Positions 1 through 10,212 of a stretch of 64,000 nucleotides of DNA are shown in pieces; positions within the stretch are counted from its first letter, which is position 1, and the number at the start of each line of letters is the position of its first letter. The notes under the pieces are model-generated. The model was given only the letters and a program-made list of their open reading frames with translations. It did not search any database and was not told where the DNA came from. Origin of the DNA: Arthrobacter sp. fls2-241-R2A-200 (GTDB lineage: Bacteria > Actinomycetota > Actinomycetes > Actinomycetales > Micrococcaceae); contig NZ_JARVRJ010000008.1 of NCBI RefSeq assembly GCF_030209745.1, positions 186,001-250,000 of the forward strand. The letters run 5' to 3'. The position numbers and the translations under genes were made by a program.

Positions 1-1339
1 CGAAGTTGATCGAGGCAACAGGCCGCCGCCCGGAGTGCTCGTAGAGATCCGCGGAGCCGGTCAGCCGTGATGCGAATTCACCGAGGGTCGAAGGCTCACC
101 CCGCCAGAAATCGCGGACGGTATCGCGGTATTGGCCGTTCCACTCGGTCCACTGCGGCGGGAAGTTGCCCACCTGGTAGCCGCCGGGGCCAACGTCCCAT
201 GGCTCGGCGATGAGCTTCACCTGCGAGACCACCGGATCCTGCTGGATAAGTTCGAAGAAGGTGGAGAGCTTGTCCACATCGTAGAACTCGCGGGCCAGGG
301 TGGAAGCGAGGTCGAACCGGAAGCCATCCACGTGCATTTCGGTGACCCAGTAGCGCAAGGAATCCATCAACAGCTGCAGTGAATGCGGGCTGCGGACATT
401 CAGGGAGTTACCCGTCCCGGTGTAGTCCATGTAGTACTTCTGGTCGTCCTCCACCAAGCGGTAGTAGGCAGAGTTGTCGATGCCCTTGAAGGACAGCGTG
501 GGGCCAAGGTGGTTACCTTCGGCTGTGTGGTTGTACACGACGTCGAGGATGACCTCGATCCCCGCAGCGTGCAGCGCCCGGACCATCGCCTTGAAGTCCT
601 GGACCTGCTGCCCGGTATCGCCCTTGGAGCTGTAACTGTTGTGCGGGGCGAAGAAGCCGATGGTGTTATAGCCCCAGTAGTTGCTCAGGCCTTTGTCCTG
701 CAGGATTCCGTCATTGACGAACTGGTGCACAGGCATCAGTTCGATGGCGGTGACACCCAGCTTCTGCAGGTGCGAAATCACGGCGGGGTGGGCGACGCCG
801 GCGTAGGTGCCGCGCTGTTCCTCGGGGATTTCGGGGTGCAGCTGGGTGAGGCCCTTGACGTGGGCCTCATAGATCACGGACTTGTGGTACGGAATCTTGA
901 GGAGCTTGTCGCCATCCCAGTCGAAGAACGGGTTGGTGACGACACCGAGCATCATGTGGGCTGCGGAGTCCTCGTCATTACGCGACTCGGGGTCTCCCAA
1001 GTTGTAGGAAAACAGCGACGGATCCCAGTCGATCTGCCGGTGGATAGCCTTTGCGTAAGGGTCCAGCAGCAGCTTGTTGGGGTTGAAGCGCTGGCCTGCA
1101 TCCGGGTCATACGGCCCATGGACGCGGTACCCGTACTTCTGTCCCGGCTGTGCCAATGGCAAGTAACAGTGCCACACGTAACCGTCAACCTCAGTGACTT
1201 CCACGCGGACTTCCCCGCCGTCGTCGTCGAAGAGACACAACTCCACTCTTTCGGCCTTCTCGCTGAACAGCGCGAAGTTGGTGCCGGTGCCATCAAACGT
1301 GGCGCCGAGCGGGTAAGCCGATCCAGGCCAGACTTCCAT
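1..1339 (-). CDS. glgX: Glycogen debranching enzyme GlgX, 3-prime end outside the window
   Basis: The first 446 residues are present; the C-terminus lies beyond the left edge. The family hydrolyses alpha-1,6 branches of phosphorylase-limited glycogen. An N-terminal CBM48-like beta-sandwich (about residues 10-100) is followed by a GH13 TIM barrel with the expected motifs: [14 protein letters not shown], then DGFRFDLAS with the nucleophile Asp near residue 340, then LIAEPWDVG with the acid/base Glu near residue 376. The ATG at 1339-1337 is chosen because AGGAG lies a few bases upstream and the protein then begins [17 protein letters not shown], as in the family. It is transcribed in the same direction as nnr, 67 bp downstream of it. 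Similar isoamylase/TreX-type enzymes are the only realistic alternative. Confidence 0.93.
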   Translation of the reverse strand, partial: MEVWPGSAYPLGATFDGTGTNFALFSEKAERVELCLFDDDGGEVRVEVTEVDGYVWHCYLPLAQPGQKYGYRVHGPYDPDAGQRFNPNKLLLDPYAKAIHRQIDWDPSLFSYNLGDPESRNDEDSAAHMMLGVVTNPFFDWDGDKLLKIPYHKSVIYEAHVKGLTQLHPEIPEEQRGTYAGVAHPAVISHLQKLGVTAIELMPVHQFVNDGILQDKGLSNYWGYNTIGFFAPHNSYSSKGDTGQQVQDFKAMVRALHAAGIEVILDVVYNHTAEGNHLGPTLSFKGIDNSAYYRLVEDDQKYYMDYTGTGNSLNVRSPHSLQLLMDSLRYWVTEMHVDGFRFDLASTLAREFYDVDKLSTFFELIQQDPVVSQVKLIAEPWDVGPGGYQVGNFPPQWTEWNGQYRDTVRDFWRGEPSTLGEFASRLTGSADLYEHSGRRPVASINF

Positions 1340-1406
1340 GCGTTCTCCTCTAGTGATGCGAACAACTGCTGCAAGCCTACTCACTGGAACGACACAGTCA
1401 GTAACC

Positions 1407-2984
1407 TTAGGGTCTTCTGTGGTCGTATTCCGCGCACAGCGAACCAATGACGCGGGGAACCGCCGCCATGATGGCCGATGCAGTGATAGGTCCTCCCCCG
1501 TTTTCGCCGGAGGCGGCGGTTCCGGCCCGGCCGTGGATGCTCGCCGCGCAGGCCGCCAGGGCAGCCCAGCGATCGTCCTGTTCGAGGCCCAACGCGGCGT
1601 AAGGGCCGTCGTCGTCCTGGATCCATTCCACGGATTGCGCCAGCAGGGCACCCAAGAGGCCGGCCAGTACGTCGCCGCTGCCCGCGGTGGCCATCCACGG
1701 CGTCCCCTCGGACTGGCTGAAGGCAACGCCCGACGGCGAGGCCACCAAGGTGGTGGAGCCCTTCAGGAGGACCGTGGCCCCGGTCTGCTTGGCCGCCTGA
1801 CGTGCAAAGTGCAACGGACGGGACTCGATGTCCTCCCGCGTCACCGCTGCTTCACCTGGACCCGAGAGGGAGGCCAGGAGGGTTGCCAGCTCTCCTGCGT
1901 GCGGTGTCAGGATCCACTGCGGGGGGCATCGGACCGGCAAGGCACTTAGTGCGCCGGCGTCGAGCACCACCGGAAGTTCCGAGGACCCTGCGTCCTTCAG
2001 CGCCACGCGGACACGCTCCAGTTGTTCATCACCGTCAACCCCCGGTCCCAGCAGCCACGCCTGAACCCGGCCCGGGCTACCACTTTCCCAGAGGGCTTCG
2101 GGGGTGCGGCCCAGCACTTCATGCGCCGCGGTCTCCGGCCCGAGGTAGCGCACCATTCCAGCGCCGGTGAGCGCTGCAGAATGCACGCAAAGGACCGCAG
2201 CGCCAACAAACCGCGAAGAACCCGCTACCACCCCCAGGACGCCCCGGGAGTACTTCTGCGCACGGCGCTCGGGCTTGGGCAGGACGCCGTGGAGGTCAGC
2301 GGCGGTGAGCCTCCGGAGTTCCGGAGTGGCGGAGTTGAGCGATTCTTCTATACCAATGCGGACCAGTTCGACCCGGCCAGCGCATCCTGCCCCGGGATCG
2401 GCCATGAGTCCGGCTTTGATACCGCCGAAGGTAACGGTGACATCAGCCTCCAGGACGGGCCAGTGCACTTCTCCGGTGTTCGCATCCAGCCCACTGGGAA
2501 GATCACAGGCCACCACCAGGCGGGGACGGAGTTCCTGGAGGCAGGCAACCAGCTCCGCCGAGTCTTCACGCAACCCTCCCCGGGCACCGGTCCCCAGCAC
2601 CGCGTCAATGACGGCGTCGTGCCCGGCGCAGAGAACCGCAAGTTCCTCAGCGTTTCCGGAACCCAGCTGAAGGCAGCGTCCTCCGGCCGCGAGGAAGGCA
2701 GCCAGCCCTTCGGAATGCACTTTAGGGGACGTAAGGATAGCCGTAACCCGCATTCCACGGCGGGCCAGCAGGGCACCCGCGAAGAGGCCGTCGCCACCGT
2801 TGTTTCCGCTGCCGACGAGGACCGCGACGGCGGCACCGGGCAGACGACGCTCTTGGCGCACCTCACGGACCACTGCAAGGGCCAGGCCATACGCTGCCCG
2901 CTGCATAAGAACAGCGCCCTCACCGGAGTCCAGGAGCGGCTGTTCCGCATCCCTGATCTGTTGTCCGGTGAAGGCGCTGATCAT
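1407..2984 (-). CDS. nnr: Bifunctional NAD(P)H-hydrate epimerase / ADP-dependent NAD(P)H-hydrate dehydratase
   Basis: This 525-residue fusion repairs hydrated NAD(P)H: the N-terminal half (about 1-215, YjeF_N/NnrE type) epimerises R-NAD(P)HX, and the C-terminal half (about 220-510, NnrD type) dehydrates the S form using ADP or ATP. Visible motifs are GSGNNGGDG at residues 58-66, LTPHAGE in the kinase-like half, and [17 protein letters not shown] near the end, which carries the catalytic Asp of the ribokinase-like fold. The ATG at 2984 has no clear Shine-Dalgarno, but it begins with the conserved [12 protein letters not shown] segment. It follows acpS by 16 bp in the same direction, so a glmS-acpS-nnr transcript is likely. 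Confidence 0.93.
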   Translation of the reverse strand: MISAFTGQQIRDAEQPLLDSGEGAVLMQRAAYGLALAVVREVRQERRLPGAAVAVLVGSGNNGGDGLFAGALLARRGMRVTAILTSPKVHSEGLAAFLAAGGRCLQLGSGNAEELAVLCAGHDAVIDAVLGTGARGGLREDSAELVACLQELRPRLVVACDLPSGLDANTGEVHWPVLEADVTVTFGGIKAGLMADPGAGCAGRVELVRIGIEESLNSATPELRRLTAADLHGVLPKPERRAQKYSRGVLGVVAGSSRFVGAAVLCVHSAALTGAGMVRYLGPETAAHEVLGRTPEALWESGSPGRVQAWLLGPGVDGDEQLERVRVALKDAGSSELPVVLDAGALSALPVRCPPQWILTPHAGELATLLASLSGPGEAAVTREDIESRPLHFARQAAKQTGATVLLKGSTTLVASPSGVAFSQSEGTPWMATAGSGDVLAGLLGALLAQSVEWIQDDDGPYAALGLEQDDRWAALAACAASIHGRAGTAASGENGGGPITASAIMAAVPRVIGSLCAEYDHRRP

Positions 2985-3000
2985 TAGTTATGAAGTCCGT

Positions 3001-3348
3001 CTAGCCCTCGGCGATGACGGTCGCCGTGGCGATGCCGCCGTCGTGGCTAATGGACAAATGCCAGCGTTTGACGCCGCGCGACTCAGCCACCGCAAGGACA
3101 GTTCCCTTGACCTGCACGGTGGGACCGTTCTCGTCCAGGCCGATCCAGCAGTCCTGCCAGTTCATGCCCGCAGGTGCGCCAAGCACTTTGGCCACGGCTT
3201 CCTTGGCTGCAAAGCGGGCAGCCAAGGAACGGGGGTTCAGCTCCCGCTCAGCAGGGACGAACAAGCGGTCCCTGAGCCCGGGGGTGCGTTCCAGCTGCCG
3301 CCCGAAGCGCTCGATGTCTACGACGTCTACGCCAATGCCAACGATCAT
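3001..3348 (-). CDS. acpS: Holo-[acyl-carrier-protein] synthase AcpS
   Basis: This 115-residue protein transfers 4-prime-phosphopantetheine from CoA to the serine of ACP, activating fatty acid synthesis in the cytosol. The start is typical ([15 protein letters not shown], metal-ligand Asp at 8). The second signature, [13 protein letters not shown], carries Glu50. SISHDGG near the C-terminus is the third conserved block. Length matches the AcpS trimer family. It begins 4 bp after the glmS stop, so the two genes are almost certainly co-transcribed. coaA, which starts CoA synthesis, is only 2 kb away on the other strand. Confidence 0.95.
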   Translation of the reverse strand: MIVGIGVDVVDIERFGRQLERTPGLRDRLFVPAERELNPRSLAARFAAKEAVAKVLGAPAGMNWQDCWIGLDENGPTVQVKGTVLAVAESRGVKRWHLSISHDGGIATATVIAEG

Positions 3349-3352
3349 GGCG

Positions 3353-5236
3353 TTATTCTACGGTCACGCTCTTGGCGAGGTTACGCGGCTGGTCGACGTC
3401 GTAACCCTTCGCACCGGCCAGCTCTGCTGCGAAGATCTGCAGCGGAACCGTGGTGAGCAGCGGCATCAGCAGGGTAGGTGTTTCAGGAACATAGAACACG
3501 TGCTCCGCGTAGTCCTTGACCGACTCGTCACCTTCTTCCGCGATGACCAAGGTGCGTGCACCACGGGCGCGGACTTCCTGGATGTTGCTGACCACCTTGG
3601 AGTGCAGGGAGTCGCGGCCACGAGGTGACGGAACGACGACGAAAACGGGCTGACCGTCGTCGATAAGGGCAATCGGGCCGTGCTTTAGCTCACCGGCGGC
3701 GAAGCCTTCAGCGTGGATGTACGCGATTTCCTTGAGCTTCAAGGCGCCTTCCAGTGCTACTGGGTAGCCCACGTGGCGGCCGAGGAACAGCACTGACTTT
3801 TCGTCTTTCATGCTGCGTGCCAGCTCGCGCAGCGGGCCCGCACCGTCCAAAATGTGCTGGATCTTGGCGGGAATCTTGGAGAGGTCCGCGAGGACATCCT
3901 TGATCTGGCCGGAGAAGATGTTGCCGCGCAACTGGGCCAGGTACAGGCCGAGCAAGTATGCGGCGGTGATCTGCGCAAGGAACGCCTTGGTGGAGGCGAC
4001 GGCGATTTCCGGGCCGGCGTGCGTGTAGAGCACGGCGTCGGATTCACGCGGAATGGTGGAACCGTTGGTGTTACAGATGGAGATCGTCTTGGCACCCTGC
4101 TCGCGGGCATAGCGGACGGCCATCAGCGTGTCCATGGTCTCGCCCGACTGGCTGATGGAAACCACCAGCGTGTTGGAGTCTACGATCGGATCGCGGTAGC
4201 GGAACTCGTGGGCGAGCTCAACCTCCGTGGGAATACGGCACCAGTTTTCAATGGCGTACTTGGCCACGAGGCCGGCGTAGGCTGCCGTTCCGCAGGCGAG
4301 CACAATGATCTTGTTGACCTGCTTGAGGAGCTCAGGGTCAATGCGGACCTCATCGAGGGTCAGCTTGCCATCGAGGTCGGAGCGACCCAACAGGGTCTGG
4401 GCAACGGCGTCCGGCTGGTCGTGGATTTCCTTCTCCATGAAGGAGCTGAATCCACCCTTTTCCGCCGAGGCCGGGTCCCAGTCAACGTGGTACTCCTTGC
4501 CTTCAGCGGGCTTGCCGAAGAAGTCGGTAATGTCCACGGATTCAGCGGTGATGGTAACGATCTGGTCCTGGCCCAATTCCACGGCGCGGCGGGTGTAGTC
4601 GATGAAGCCGGAGACGTCCGAGCCCAGGAAGTTCTCGCCGTCGCCAAGGCCCACCACAAGCGGGGAGTTACGGCGGGCAGCAACAACGACGTCGGGCTGG
4701 TCGGCGTGGACGGCCAAGAGGGTGAAGGCACCCTCGAGCCGCTGGCAGGCCAGACGCATCGCCTGCGTGAGGTTGGCGCCGTCGCCGTCGAATTCGGTGC
4801 GGAAGATGTCACCGATCAGGGCGGCAGCAACTTCGGTATCGGTTTCCGAGGCAAATACGACGCCCTTGGCCAGCAACTCCTGCTTGAGCTCGGCGAAGTT
4901 TTCGATGATGCCGTTGTGGATCACCGCAAGGCGTCCGCCGTCGGAAAGGTGCGGGTGCGCGTTCTGGTCGGTCGGGCCGCCGTGCGTGGCCCAACGGGTA
5001 TGACCGATACCGGTCAACGACTCCGGAACCGGATCTGCTTCCAGCTCAGCAATCAGGTTGCTCAGCTTGCCGGACTTTTTGCGGGAGGAAATGCTCCCGT
5101 CAGCCACCACAGCGACGCCAGCGGAGTCATAGCCGCGGTACTCAAGACGACGCAGCCCTTCCACCACAACGTCAAGGGCGCTGTGACCAGCTTCCTTGCG
5201 AGACGAATTGCCAACATAGCCTACGATTCCACACAT
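3353..5236 (-). CDS. glmS: Glutamine-fructose-6-phosphate aminotransferase (isomerizing) GlmS
   Basis: GlmS makes glucosamine-6-phosphate from fructose-6-phosphate and glutamine, the entry step to UDP-GlcNAc and peptidoglycan. The start is set at 5236 because the mature enzyme must begin with the catalytic cysteine (MCGIVGYVG); a longer in-frame start at 5266 would bury it. The glutaminase domain covers about residues 1-225 with RWATHGGPT and HNGIIENF. Two SIS domains follow (about 295-430 and 465-600), with [13 protein letters not shown] and [14 protein letters not shown]. The C-terminus NLAKSVTVE is the usual one. Length is 627 residues. No SD is visible, and a TAGGCT hexamer ends 7 nt before the ATG, suggesting a leaderless mRNA. 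No glmS ribozyme was recognised. Confidence 0.97.
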   Translation of the reverse strand: MCGIVGYVGNSSRKEAGHSALDVVVEGLRRLEYRGYDSAGVAVVADGSISSRKKSGKLSNLIAELEADPVPESLTGIGHTRWATHGGPTDQNAHPHLSDGGRLAVIHNGIIENFAELKQELLAKGVVFASETDTEVAAALIGDIFRTEFDGDGANLTQAMRLACQRLEGAFTLLAVHADQPDVVVAARRNSPLVVGLGDGENFLGSDVSGFIDYTRRAVELGQDQIVTITAESVDITDFFGKPAEGKEYHVDWDPASAEKGGFSSFMEKEIHDQPDAVAQTLLGRSDLDGKLTLDEVRIDPELLKQVNKIIVLACGTAAYAGLVAKYAIENWCRIPTEVELAHEFRYRDPIVDSNTLVVSISQSGETMDTLMAVRYAREQGAKTISICNTNGSTIPRESDAVLYTHAGPEIAVASTKAFLAQITAAYLLGLYLAQLRGNIFSGQIKDVLADLSKIPAKIQHILDGAGPLRELARSMKDEKSVLFLGRHVGYPVALEGALKLKEIAYIHAEGFAAGELKHGPIALIDDGQPVFVVVPSPRGRDSLHSKVVSNIQEVRARGARTLVIAEEGDESVKDYAEHVFYVPETPTLLMPLLTTVPLQIFAAELAGAKGYDVDQPRNLAKSVTVE

Positions 5237-5243
5237 GGGTACA

Positions 5244-5249
5244 AGCCTA
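5244..5249 (-). promoter_or_regulatory. Candidate -10 box for a leaderless glmS transcript
   Basis: On the minus strand TAGGCT is followed by exactly 7 nt and then the glmS ATG. This is the spacing expected when transcription begins at the start codon. No purine-rich SD is present and no good -35 box is visible, which is common at leaderless actinobacterial promoters. This is inference from spacing only. Confidence 0.4.
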
Positions 5250-5375
5250 ACTGCTAGCCCGGACAATCGAGGTCGGACATCCTCTCTCCAGCCTTAACAA
5301 TTCACCTCCCGTCCCCTTTCGCGTGGTCGCACGGTCGCCGCCCATTTCCTGATCCGCCCCACTGAAGGCAGAATC

Positions 5376-6347
5376 ATGAGAGTGACTTTGCAACGCAGTG
5401 AGGCGAATGGCGACGGCGCTTCCCCCTTTGTTGAGCTGGACCGTCAAACCTGGTCGCGGCTTGCAGCCCAAATGGAGCAGCCGCTCAATGAAGAGGACGT
5501 CTTCCGCCTCCGCGGCCTGGGCGATCCCCTGGACCTGAAGGAAATCCGGGAGGTATACCTTCCCCTTTCCCGCCTCCTGCACCTCTACGTCCAGGCATCC
5601 CAGCAGCTCCACGCCGCAACCACCACGTTCCTTGGCGAGCAAACACAGCGCACCCCGTTCGTCATCGGTGTGGCTGGCTCGGTAGCCGTGGGCAAATCGA
5701 CCATCGCCCGCGTGCTCAGGGAAATGTTGCGACGTTGGCCAGGGACTCCGAACGTGGAACTCGTCACAACCGACGGGTTCCTCTATCCCCTGGCCGAGTT
5801 GAAGCGCCGGCACCTCCTGGAACGCAAGGGCTTCCCGGAATCCTATGACCGGCGGAGCTTGCTCCGGTTCGTCTCCGAGGTCAAGGGCGGCGCGGAGGAA
5901 GTCAGGGCACCGTGGTACTCCCACGTCACGTACGACATTGTGCCGGGCAAGCAGGTGGTGGTCCGGCGCCCGGATGTCCTGATCGTGGAAGGACTCAACG
6001 TCCTCGCACCGGCACGTCCGCGGATGGACGGCAAGCAAGGCCTCGCCGTCAGTGACTTCTTCGACTTCTCCATCTACGTGGACGCTAAAACGTCCTACAT
6101 CGAGGAATGGTACGTGGACCGGTTCCGGAAGCTTCGGTCCACTGCCTTCGCGCAGCCGGAATCCTATTTCCACCGCTACGCCACCTTGTCCGACGACGAC
6201 GCCGAGTCCACAGCCAGGGGTATTTGGAAGCGGATCAACGAGCCGAACCTGGAGGAGAACGTCCTGCCAACCCGCGGCCGAGCCCAGTTGGTCCTCACCA
6301 AGGACGCGGACCATTCCATCCGACGCATGCTCCTGCGAAAGGTCTAA
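5376..6347 (+). CDS. coaA: Type I pantothenate kinase CoaA
   Basis: CoaA phosphorylates pantothenate with ATP, the first step of coenzyme A synthesis. The 323-residue protein has a P-loop (GSVAVGKST, residues 101-109), a conserved [12 protein letters not shown] block, the KGFPESYD motif, and the [12 protein letters not shown] strand typical of the PanK-I family. Length matches the family. The ATG at 5376 is preceded only by a weak GAAGG-like SD. The gene diverges from glmS across 139 bp and is followed after 4 bp by the GTG start of vanY, so the two plus-strand genes probably share a transcript. Confidence 0.96.
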   Translation: MRVTLQRSEANGDGASPFVELDRQTWSRLAAQMEQPLNEEDVFRLRGLGDPLDLKEIREVYLPLSRLLHLYVQASQQLHAATTTFLGEQTQRTPFVIGVAGSVAVGKSTIARVLREMLRRWPGTPNVELVTTDGFLYPLAELKRRHLLERKGFPESYDRRSLLRFVSEVKGGAEEVRAPWYSHVTYDIVPGKQVVVRRPDVLIVEGLNVLAPARPRMDGKQGLAVSDFFDFSIYVDAKTSYIEEWYVDRFRKLRSTAFAQPESYFHRYATLSDDDAESTARGIWKRINEPNLEENVLPTRGRAQLVLTKDADHSIRRMLLRKV

Positions 6348-6351
6348 GACA

Positions 6352-7263
6352 GTGGATCAGCCGCACCCAGCACCAAGCCGCCGGGCGTTTACGGGATTCC
6401 TGGCAGCCGGCCTTGGCATGACTGCGCTCACGGCCTGCAGCCCCGGGAGCCCCGCACCCTCCCCCACTGCGGCAGGCTTGCCCACCGCCGCAGGCTCACT
6501 GACGCCTTCATCCACCGCGACGCCCAGCCCATCCACCCTGTCAGCAGCTGCAACGCCGTCGGGCGTCCTGACCACTGAGCATGCCCCGGCAGCGGAGACC
6601 AGCACCGCCCCCGGCCCCGACGCGTCGAGCCCGGCGCCTGCCCCCACCGCGGCCACACCAAAATTTTCCCTCACCGACCCCACCAGCCCCTGGGTGGTGG
6701 TCAACAAGCGCCGCCCGCTCAACCCGACAACGTTCGCGCCGGCGGACCTCGTGCAGCCGAGGGTACGCCTCGCCATCAGCGGTGAGGCCTCCATGGTCAA
6801 CAGCACGACGGCGGCTGCCGCAGAAAAGATGTTTGCCGCCGCGGCTGCCGACGGCGTCATTATGACCTTGGCTTCCGGCTACCGCTCGTACTCGACCCAA
6901 GTGACCACGTACAACGGGTACGTCAACACCGACGGCCGTGCAGCCGCGGACACCGTCTCGGCCCGTCCTGGGTACTCCGAACACCAAACGGGCTGGGCCA
7001 TGGACATCGGCGACGGCGGCGGCGTGTGCAGCTTCCTTCCCTGCTTCGCGGACCAACCAGCGGCCGTGTGGGCCAAGGCCAATGCGTACAAGTTTGGTTT
7101 CATCGTCCGCTACCCCGCGGGGATGCAGGCCGTCACCGGCTACGTCCACGAAGCCTGGCACCTGCGGTACGTCGGGACGGACGTCGCCACGGCCATGGCA
7201 ACCCGTGGCATAGCAACCCTCGAGCAATATTTCGGCCTCCCGGCCGCGCCGGGTTACTTGTAA
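6352..7263 (+). CDS. D-alanyl-D-alanine carboxypeptidase, VanY/M15B family, predicted Tat lipoprotein
   Basis: This predicted zinc D,D-carboxypeptidase of 303 residues would trim terminal D-Ala from peptidoglycan stems outside the membrane. With the GTG at 6352 as start, the N-terminus has paired arginines (SRRAFTGF, residues 9-16), a short hydrophobic stretch and a lipobox LTAC with Cys29, so it looks like a Tat-exported lipoprotein. A Pro/Ala/Ser/Thr-rich linker covers about residues 30-105. The catalytic domain shows SGYRSY, SEHQTGWAMD (H211, D218 as zinc ligands) and HEAWHLRY (E267 catalytic, H270 zinc ligand). AAAGG in the end of coaA may serve as SD. A later start at residue 23 would remove the export signal and is less likely. 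Confidence 0.87.
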   Translation: MDQPHPAPSRRAFTGFLAAGLGMTALTACSPGSPAPSPTAAGLPTAAGSLTPSSTATPSPSTLSAAATPSGVLTTEHAPAAETSTAPGPDASSPAPAPTAATPKFSLTDPTSPWVVVNKRRPLNPTTFAPADLVQPRVRLAISGEASMVNSTTAAAAEKMFAAAAADGVIMTLASGYRSYSTQVTTYNGYVNTDGRAAADTVSARPGYSEHQTGWAMDIGDGGGVCSFLPCFADQPAAVWAKANAYKFGFIVRYPAGMQAVTGYVHEAWHLRYVGTDVATAMATRGIATLEQYFGLPAAPGYL

Positions 7264-7287
7264 GAACCGGGTCGTTTGTAGCAACAG

Positions 7288-7352
7288 AGAGCTGTTCAGA
7301 TACAGGAACGGCCCGCTCCCGGGTATTCCAGGAACGGGCCGTGAGCAGCTCT
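7288..7352. terminator. Bidirectional hairpin between vanY and glmM
   Basis: An inner stem pairs ACGGCCCG with CGGGCCGT, and an outer pair AGAGCTG / CAGCTCT extends it. It sits exactly between the convergent vanY and glmM stop codons. No long T-run follows on either side, so termination efficiency is uncertain. Confidence 0.6.
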
Positions 7353-7371
7353 GTTAACGTGCGGGCTGCGC

Positions 7372-8736
7372 CTAGACCGCCAGCTCGCTTGAGGCGCCCA
7401 GGCGCTCTTTGACGACGGCGGCAAGCCCCGTGCAGATACGCTCGGCGGTGTCCATGTCCGCAGCTTCCACCATGACCCGGACCAGGGCTTCTGTCCCGGA
7501 CGGACGGAGAAGGACCCGGCCCGTTTCGCCCAGCTCCACTTCAGCAGCGGCTACAGCGGCCGCTATGCCTTCGTCAGTGCCGGCGCGGCCCTTGTCCACG
7601 TCCTTGACGTTGATCATCAGCTGCGGGAGCTTGGTCATCGCCGTCGCCAATTCCTTGAGGCTGCGGCCGGTTAGTGCAACCTGGGCCGCAAGCTGGAGTC
7701 CCGTTAGGACGCCGTCGCCCGTGGTGGCGTAGTCCGAGAAAATAACGTGGCCTGACTGCTCGCCGCCGAGGTTGTAGCCGGCGTCGCGCATGCCCTCGAG
7801 GACGTACCGGTCGCCAACGGCGGTCTCGAGCATGCTGATCCCTGCATCCCGGAGAGCCAGTTTGAGGCCGAGGTTGCTCATCACGGTGGCTACCAGCGTG
7901 TTGTCCTTGAGACGGCCTGAAGCCTTGAGGGCCAGTGCCAGGATCGCCATGATCTGGTCGCCGTCCACCTCGTTGCCCTCGTGGTCGACGGCCAGGCAAC
8001 GGTCCGCGTCGCCGTCATGCGCGATGCCGAGGTCGGCGCCATGCTCCACCACGGCGGCTTTGAGGGGTCCCAAGTGGGTGGACCCGACGCCGTCGTTGAT
8101 GTTCAAGCCGTCCGGTTCGGCGCCAATCACCACTACCTCGGCCCCGGCGTCGGCGAACACCTGCGGCGAGCAGCCGCTCGCGGCACCGTGCGCGCAGTCC
8201 AGGACGATTTTCAAGCCCTCAAGCCGATGGGGCAGGGTGCCGAGCAGATGAACAATGTACCGGTCCTCGGCGTCCGAGAACCTTTGGATGCGGCCGACCT
8301 CGCCACCGGTGGGGCGCCGCGGATCTTTCCCAAGCTGCGCCTCGATGGCATCTTCGACCTGGTCCGGCAGCTTCTGGCCGCCCCGGGCGAAGAACTTGAT
8401 TCCGTTGTCCGGCGCGGGGTTGTGGGAGGCGGAGAGCATGACGCCAAAGTCGGCGTCGAGATCAGCTACCAGATACGCCGCGGCGGGGGTTGGCAAGACA
8501 CCGGCGTCGTAGACATCCACGCCGGAACTGGAGAGCCCCGCCTCGACGGCGGCGGCGAGGAATTCGCCGCTGGCGCGGGGATCCCTGGCGACGACGGCGC
8601 GGGGCCGCTTACCGTCGGTTGTGCGGTCATGGCCGAGTACGACGGCGGCGGCTTGCGCGAGCTGCATAGCCAGCTCGGCTGTGAGCAATTCGTTCGCGAG
8701 ACCGCGGACGCCATCTGTTCCAAATAATCTAGACAT
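7372..8736 (-). CDS. glmM: Phosphoglucosamine mutase GlmM
   Basis: GlmM converts glucosamine-6-phosphate to glucosamine-1-phosphate, the step after GlmS towards UDP-GlcNAc. The start at 8736 gives [18 protein letters not shown], the canonical N-terminus, and a 454-residue protein; the frame stays open to 8982 but the added residues are Arg/Pro/Ser-rich and not family-like. The phosphoserine loop LSASHNP has Ser104, the metal-binding loop is DGDADR (241-246), and the sugar-binding block is [33 protein letters not shown] is the phosphate-binding C-terminal motif. There is no SD; TAAACT ends 7 nt before the ATG, as for glmS. Confidence 0.96.
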   Translation of the reverse strand: MSRLFGTDGVRGLANELLTAELAMQLAQAAAVVLGHDRTTDGKRPRAVVARDPRASGEFLAAAVEAGLSSSGVDVYDAGVLPTPAAAYLVADLDADFGVMLSASHNPAPDNGIKFFARGGQKLPDQVEDAIEAQLGKDPRRPTGGEVGRIQRFSDAEDRYIVHLLGTLPHRLEGLKIVLDCAHGAASGCSPQVFADAGAEVVVIGAEPDGLNINDGVGSTHLGPLKAAVVEHGADLGIAHDGDADRCLAVDHEGNEVDGDQIMAILALALKASGRLKDNTLVATVMSNLGLKLALRDAGISMLETAVGDRYVLEGMRDAGYNLGGEQSGHVIFSDYATTGDGVLTGLQLAAQVALTGRSLKELATAMTKLPQLMINVKDVDKGRAGTDEGIAAAVAAAEVELGETGRVLLRPSGTEALVRVMVEAADMDTAERICTGLAAVVKERLGASSELAV

Positions 8737-8743
8737 CGGCTCA

Positions 8744-8749
8744 AGTTTA
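8744..8749 (-). promoter_or_regulatory. Candidate -10 box for a leaderless glmM transcript
   Basis: TAAACT on the minus strand fits TANNNT and is separated from the glmM ATG by 7 nt. No SD lies in the gap and no convincing -35 was found. The geometry is identical to that at glmS. This is inference from sequence spacing. Confidence 0.4.
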
Positions 8750-8837
8750 GACGACGCTGGGAGAACGCTGGGACAGGGCGTGTCGCGGCCGCCCCGCCAG
8801 AATGGCCAATGCGCACCCGGAGCAGGTGGCTTAACGG

Positions 8838-8876
8838 CGAAAGCCCGCCCCGCCGGAAGGGCGGAACGGGCTTTCG
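8838..8876 (-). terminator. Terminator of rplM-rpsI
   Basis: CGAAAGCCCG pairs with CGGGCTTTCG around an internal CCGCC/GGCGG pair, 30 bp past the rpsI stop. A smaller hairpin (CCCCTT / AGGGGT, about 8880-8897) lies between it and the stop. Placement before the glmM promoter supports transcriptional insulation. Confidence 0.7.
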
Positions 8877-8905
8877 ATACCCCCTTCGAGAGGGGTGTAA
8901 GCGAA

Positions 8906-9412
8906 TTAACGCTTGGAGTACTGCTGGGCCTTGCGAGCCTTCTTGAGACCGGCCTTCTTACGCTCGATGACGCGGGCGTCACGGCTCAAGTAACCGGCCT
9001 TCTTCAGGGTGGCGCGGTTGTTGTCGACGTCGATCTCGTTCAGCGAGCGAGCGACACCGAGGCGCAGTGCACCGGCCTGGCCGGAGATGCCACCACCGTG
9101 GATACGGGCGATGACATCGTAGGCGCCTTCGAGATCGAGGATCTTGAAGGGCTCGTTGACGTCCTGCTGGTGCAGCTTGTTCGGGAAGTAGTTGTCCAGC
9201 GTGCGGCCGTTGATGGTCCACTTGCCGGAACCCGGGATGACGCGAACGCGTGCAACGGCTTCCTTGCGGCGGCCAACAGCTGCGCCGGCAACGGTCAGTG
9301 CCGGGCGCTCCTTCTTGGGCGCATCTTCAGTAGATGTGCTTTCAGAGGTGTAGCTGGTGAGGGTTTCCTCGGCCTCGACGGCTTCGGCGGTCAGTTCTTC
9401 GTTCTGAGCCAC
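8906..9412 (-). CDS. rpsI: 30S ribosomal protein S9
   Basis: S9 binds the 3-prime domain of 16S rRNA and its C-terminal tail reaches the P-site tRNA. The 168 residues end in the invariant QQYSKR. The core [17 protein letters not shown] and the [18 protein letters not shown] block are clear. About 45 N-terminal residues are an acidic/Thr/Ser-rich extension ([20 protein letters not shown]), making it longer than the roughly 130-residue enterobacterial S9; such extensions are known in actinobacteria. It lies 38 bp behind rplM in the standard rplM-rpsI pair. Confidence 0.97.
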   Translation of the reverse strand: MAQNEELTAEAVEAEETLTSYTSESTSTEDAPKKERPALTVAGAAVGRRKEAVARVRVIPGSGKWTINGRTLDNYFPNKLHQQDVNEPFKILDLEGAYDVIARIHGGGISGQAGALRLGVARSLNEIDVDNNRATLKKAGYLSRDARVIERKKAGLKKARKAQQYSKR

Positions 9413-9450
9413 GGTTCTCCTTGTGATGAAAAGTTGTTTGGTGGCCAGGA

Positions 9451-9894
9451 CTACTGGGCGACCTGGGTGATTTCGAAAGTCTTCGGCTGCTGTGCAGCGT
9501 GGGGGTGCTCGGCGCCACGGTAGACCTTGAGCTTGCCCAACTGCTGTGCAGCAAGGGAGTTCTTGGGGAGCATGCCCTTGATGGCCTTCTCAACAGCGCG
9601 GACCGGGTTGGATTCCAACAGCTCGGCGTAGTTGACGGAGGTCAGGCCGCCCGGGTAACCGGAGTGGCGGTATGCGCGCTTCTGCTCCAGCTTGGCGCCG
9701 GTAAGGGCAACCTTTTCAGCGTTGATGATGATGACGAAGTCGCCCATGTCCATGTGGGACGCAAAGGTCGGCTTGTGCTTTCCGCGCAGCAGTGTTGCGG
9801 TCTGGCTGGCAAGACGACCAAGGACAACGTCGGTGGCGTCAATGACGTGCCACTGGCGGTTGATATCGCCGGGCTTCGGGGTGTACGTACGCAC
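9451..9894 (-). CDS. rplM: 50S ribosomal protein L13
   Basis: L13 is an early assembly protein of the large subunit. The 147 residues start with a GTG ([10 protein letters not shown]) and contain the conserved [35 protein letters not shown] and [20 protein letters not shown] blocks. It is the first gene of rplM-rpsI; in most actinobacteria truA lies directly upstream, but here the tad locus separates them. Confidence 0.97.
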   Translation of the reverse strand: MRTYTPKPGDINRQWHVIDATDVVLGRLASQTATLLRGKHKPTFASHMDMGDFVIIINAEKVALTGAKLEQKRAYRHSGYPGGLTSVNYAELLESNPVRAVEKAIKGMLPKNSLAAQQLGKLKVYRGAEHPHAAQQPKTFEITQVAQ

Positions 9895-10212
9895 GGTTTT
9901 GCCTCGTTCTTGTTCTGGCGTTCATGTTTTAGGCGACACGCAGTGAGGCGTGTACCTACTATGTATGCGCTACCGGAGCAGAGGTGAGGGCTCTATGTAC
10001 CAGTAATCCCAGGATCTCGAAATGCCTCTTGAGTTATTGATCCTGCAACTGGATCCCCGAGGAGGCACGTGTGATCGAGATAGGACACGCACAACGACTC
10101 TAAACAATACCTTCAACGGGGCGTCCGGGTCAAAATGGGGTATCTGCCCTCGGGATACGCGTCCTCTGGATTCGTGCACAAGGGACTGAGCATCACAGCA
10201 AACGGAGAGCCG
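9895..10212. other. Divergent intergenic region, rplM / prepilin peptidase
   Basis: About 320 bp separate the rplM start from the prepilin peptidase start. It must hold the rplM promoter and leader on the minus strand. A TACATAG heptamer occurs twice there, 37 bp apart (minus strand, about 9957-10003), and could contribute a -10 element. A frame in phase with the peptidase gene reads upstream to 10135 but lacks an SD. No gene or RNA was recognised. Confidence 0.5.

Noticed and set aside
383..1450. A 355-codon plus-strand frame opposite glgX
   Set aside because: Antisense to clear GH13 motifs, no SD, low-complexity Val/Leu composition.
3854..5257. A 467-codon plus-strand frame opposite glmS
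   Set aside because: Shadow of glmS; it covers all of its conserved motifs in antisense.
5237..5375. glmS ribozyme
   Set aside because: The gap is short, the predicted glmS mRNA is leaderless, and no ribozyme-like core was seen; these are known mainly from Firmicutes.
6052..6351. Upstream extension of the vanY frame into coaA
   Set aside because: It overlaps coaA in another frame and would bury the signal peptide; the GTG at 6352 explains the lipoprotein N-terminus.
8737..8982. N-terminal extension of GlmM by 82 residues
   Set aside because: The added part is Arg/Pro/Ser-rich, runs through the rpsI terminator and precedes the canonical MSRLFGTDG start.
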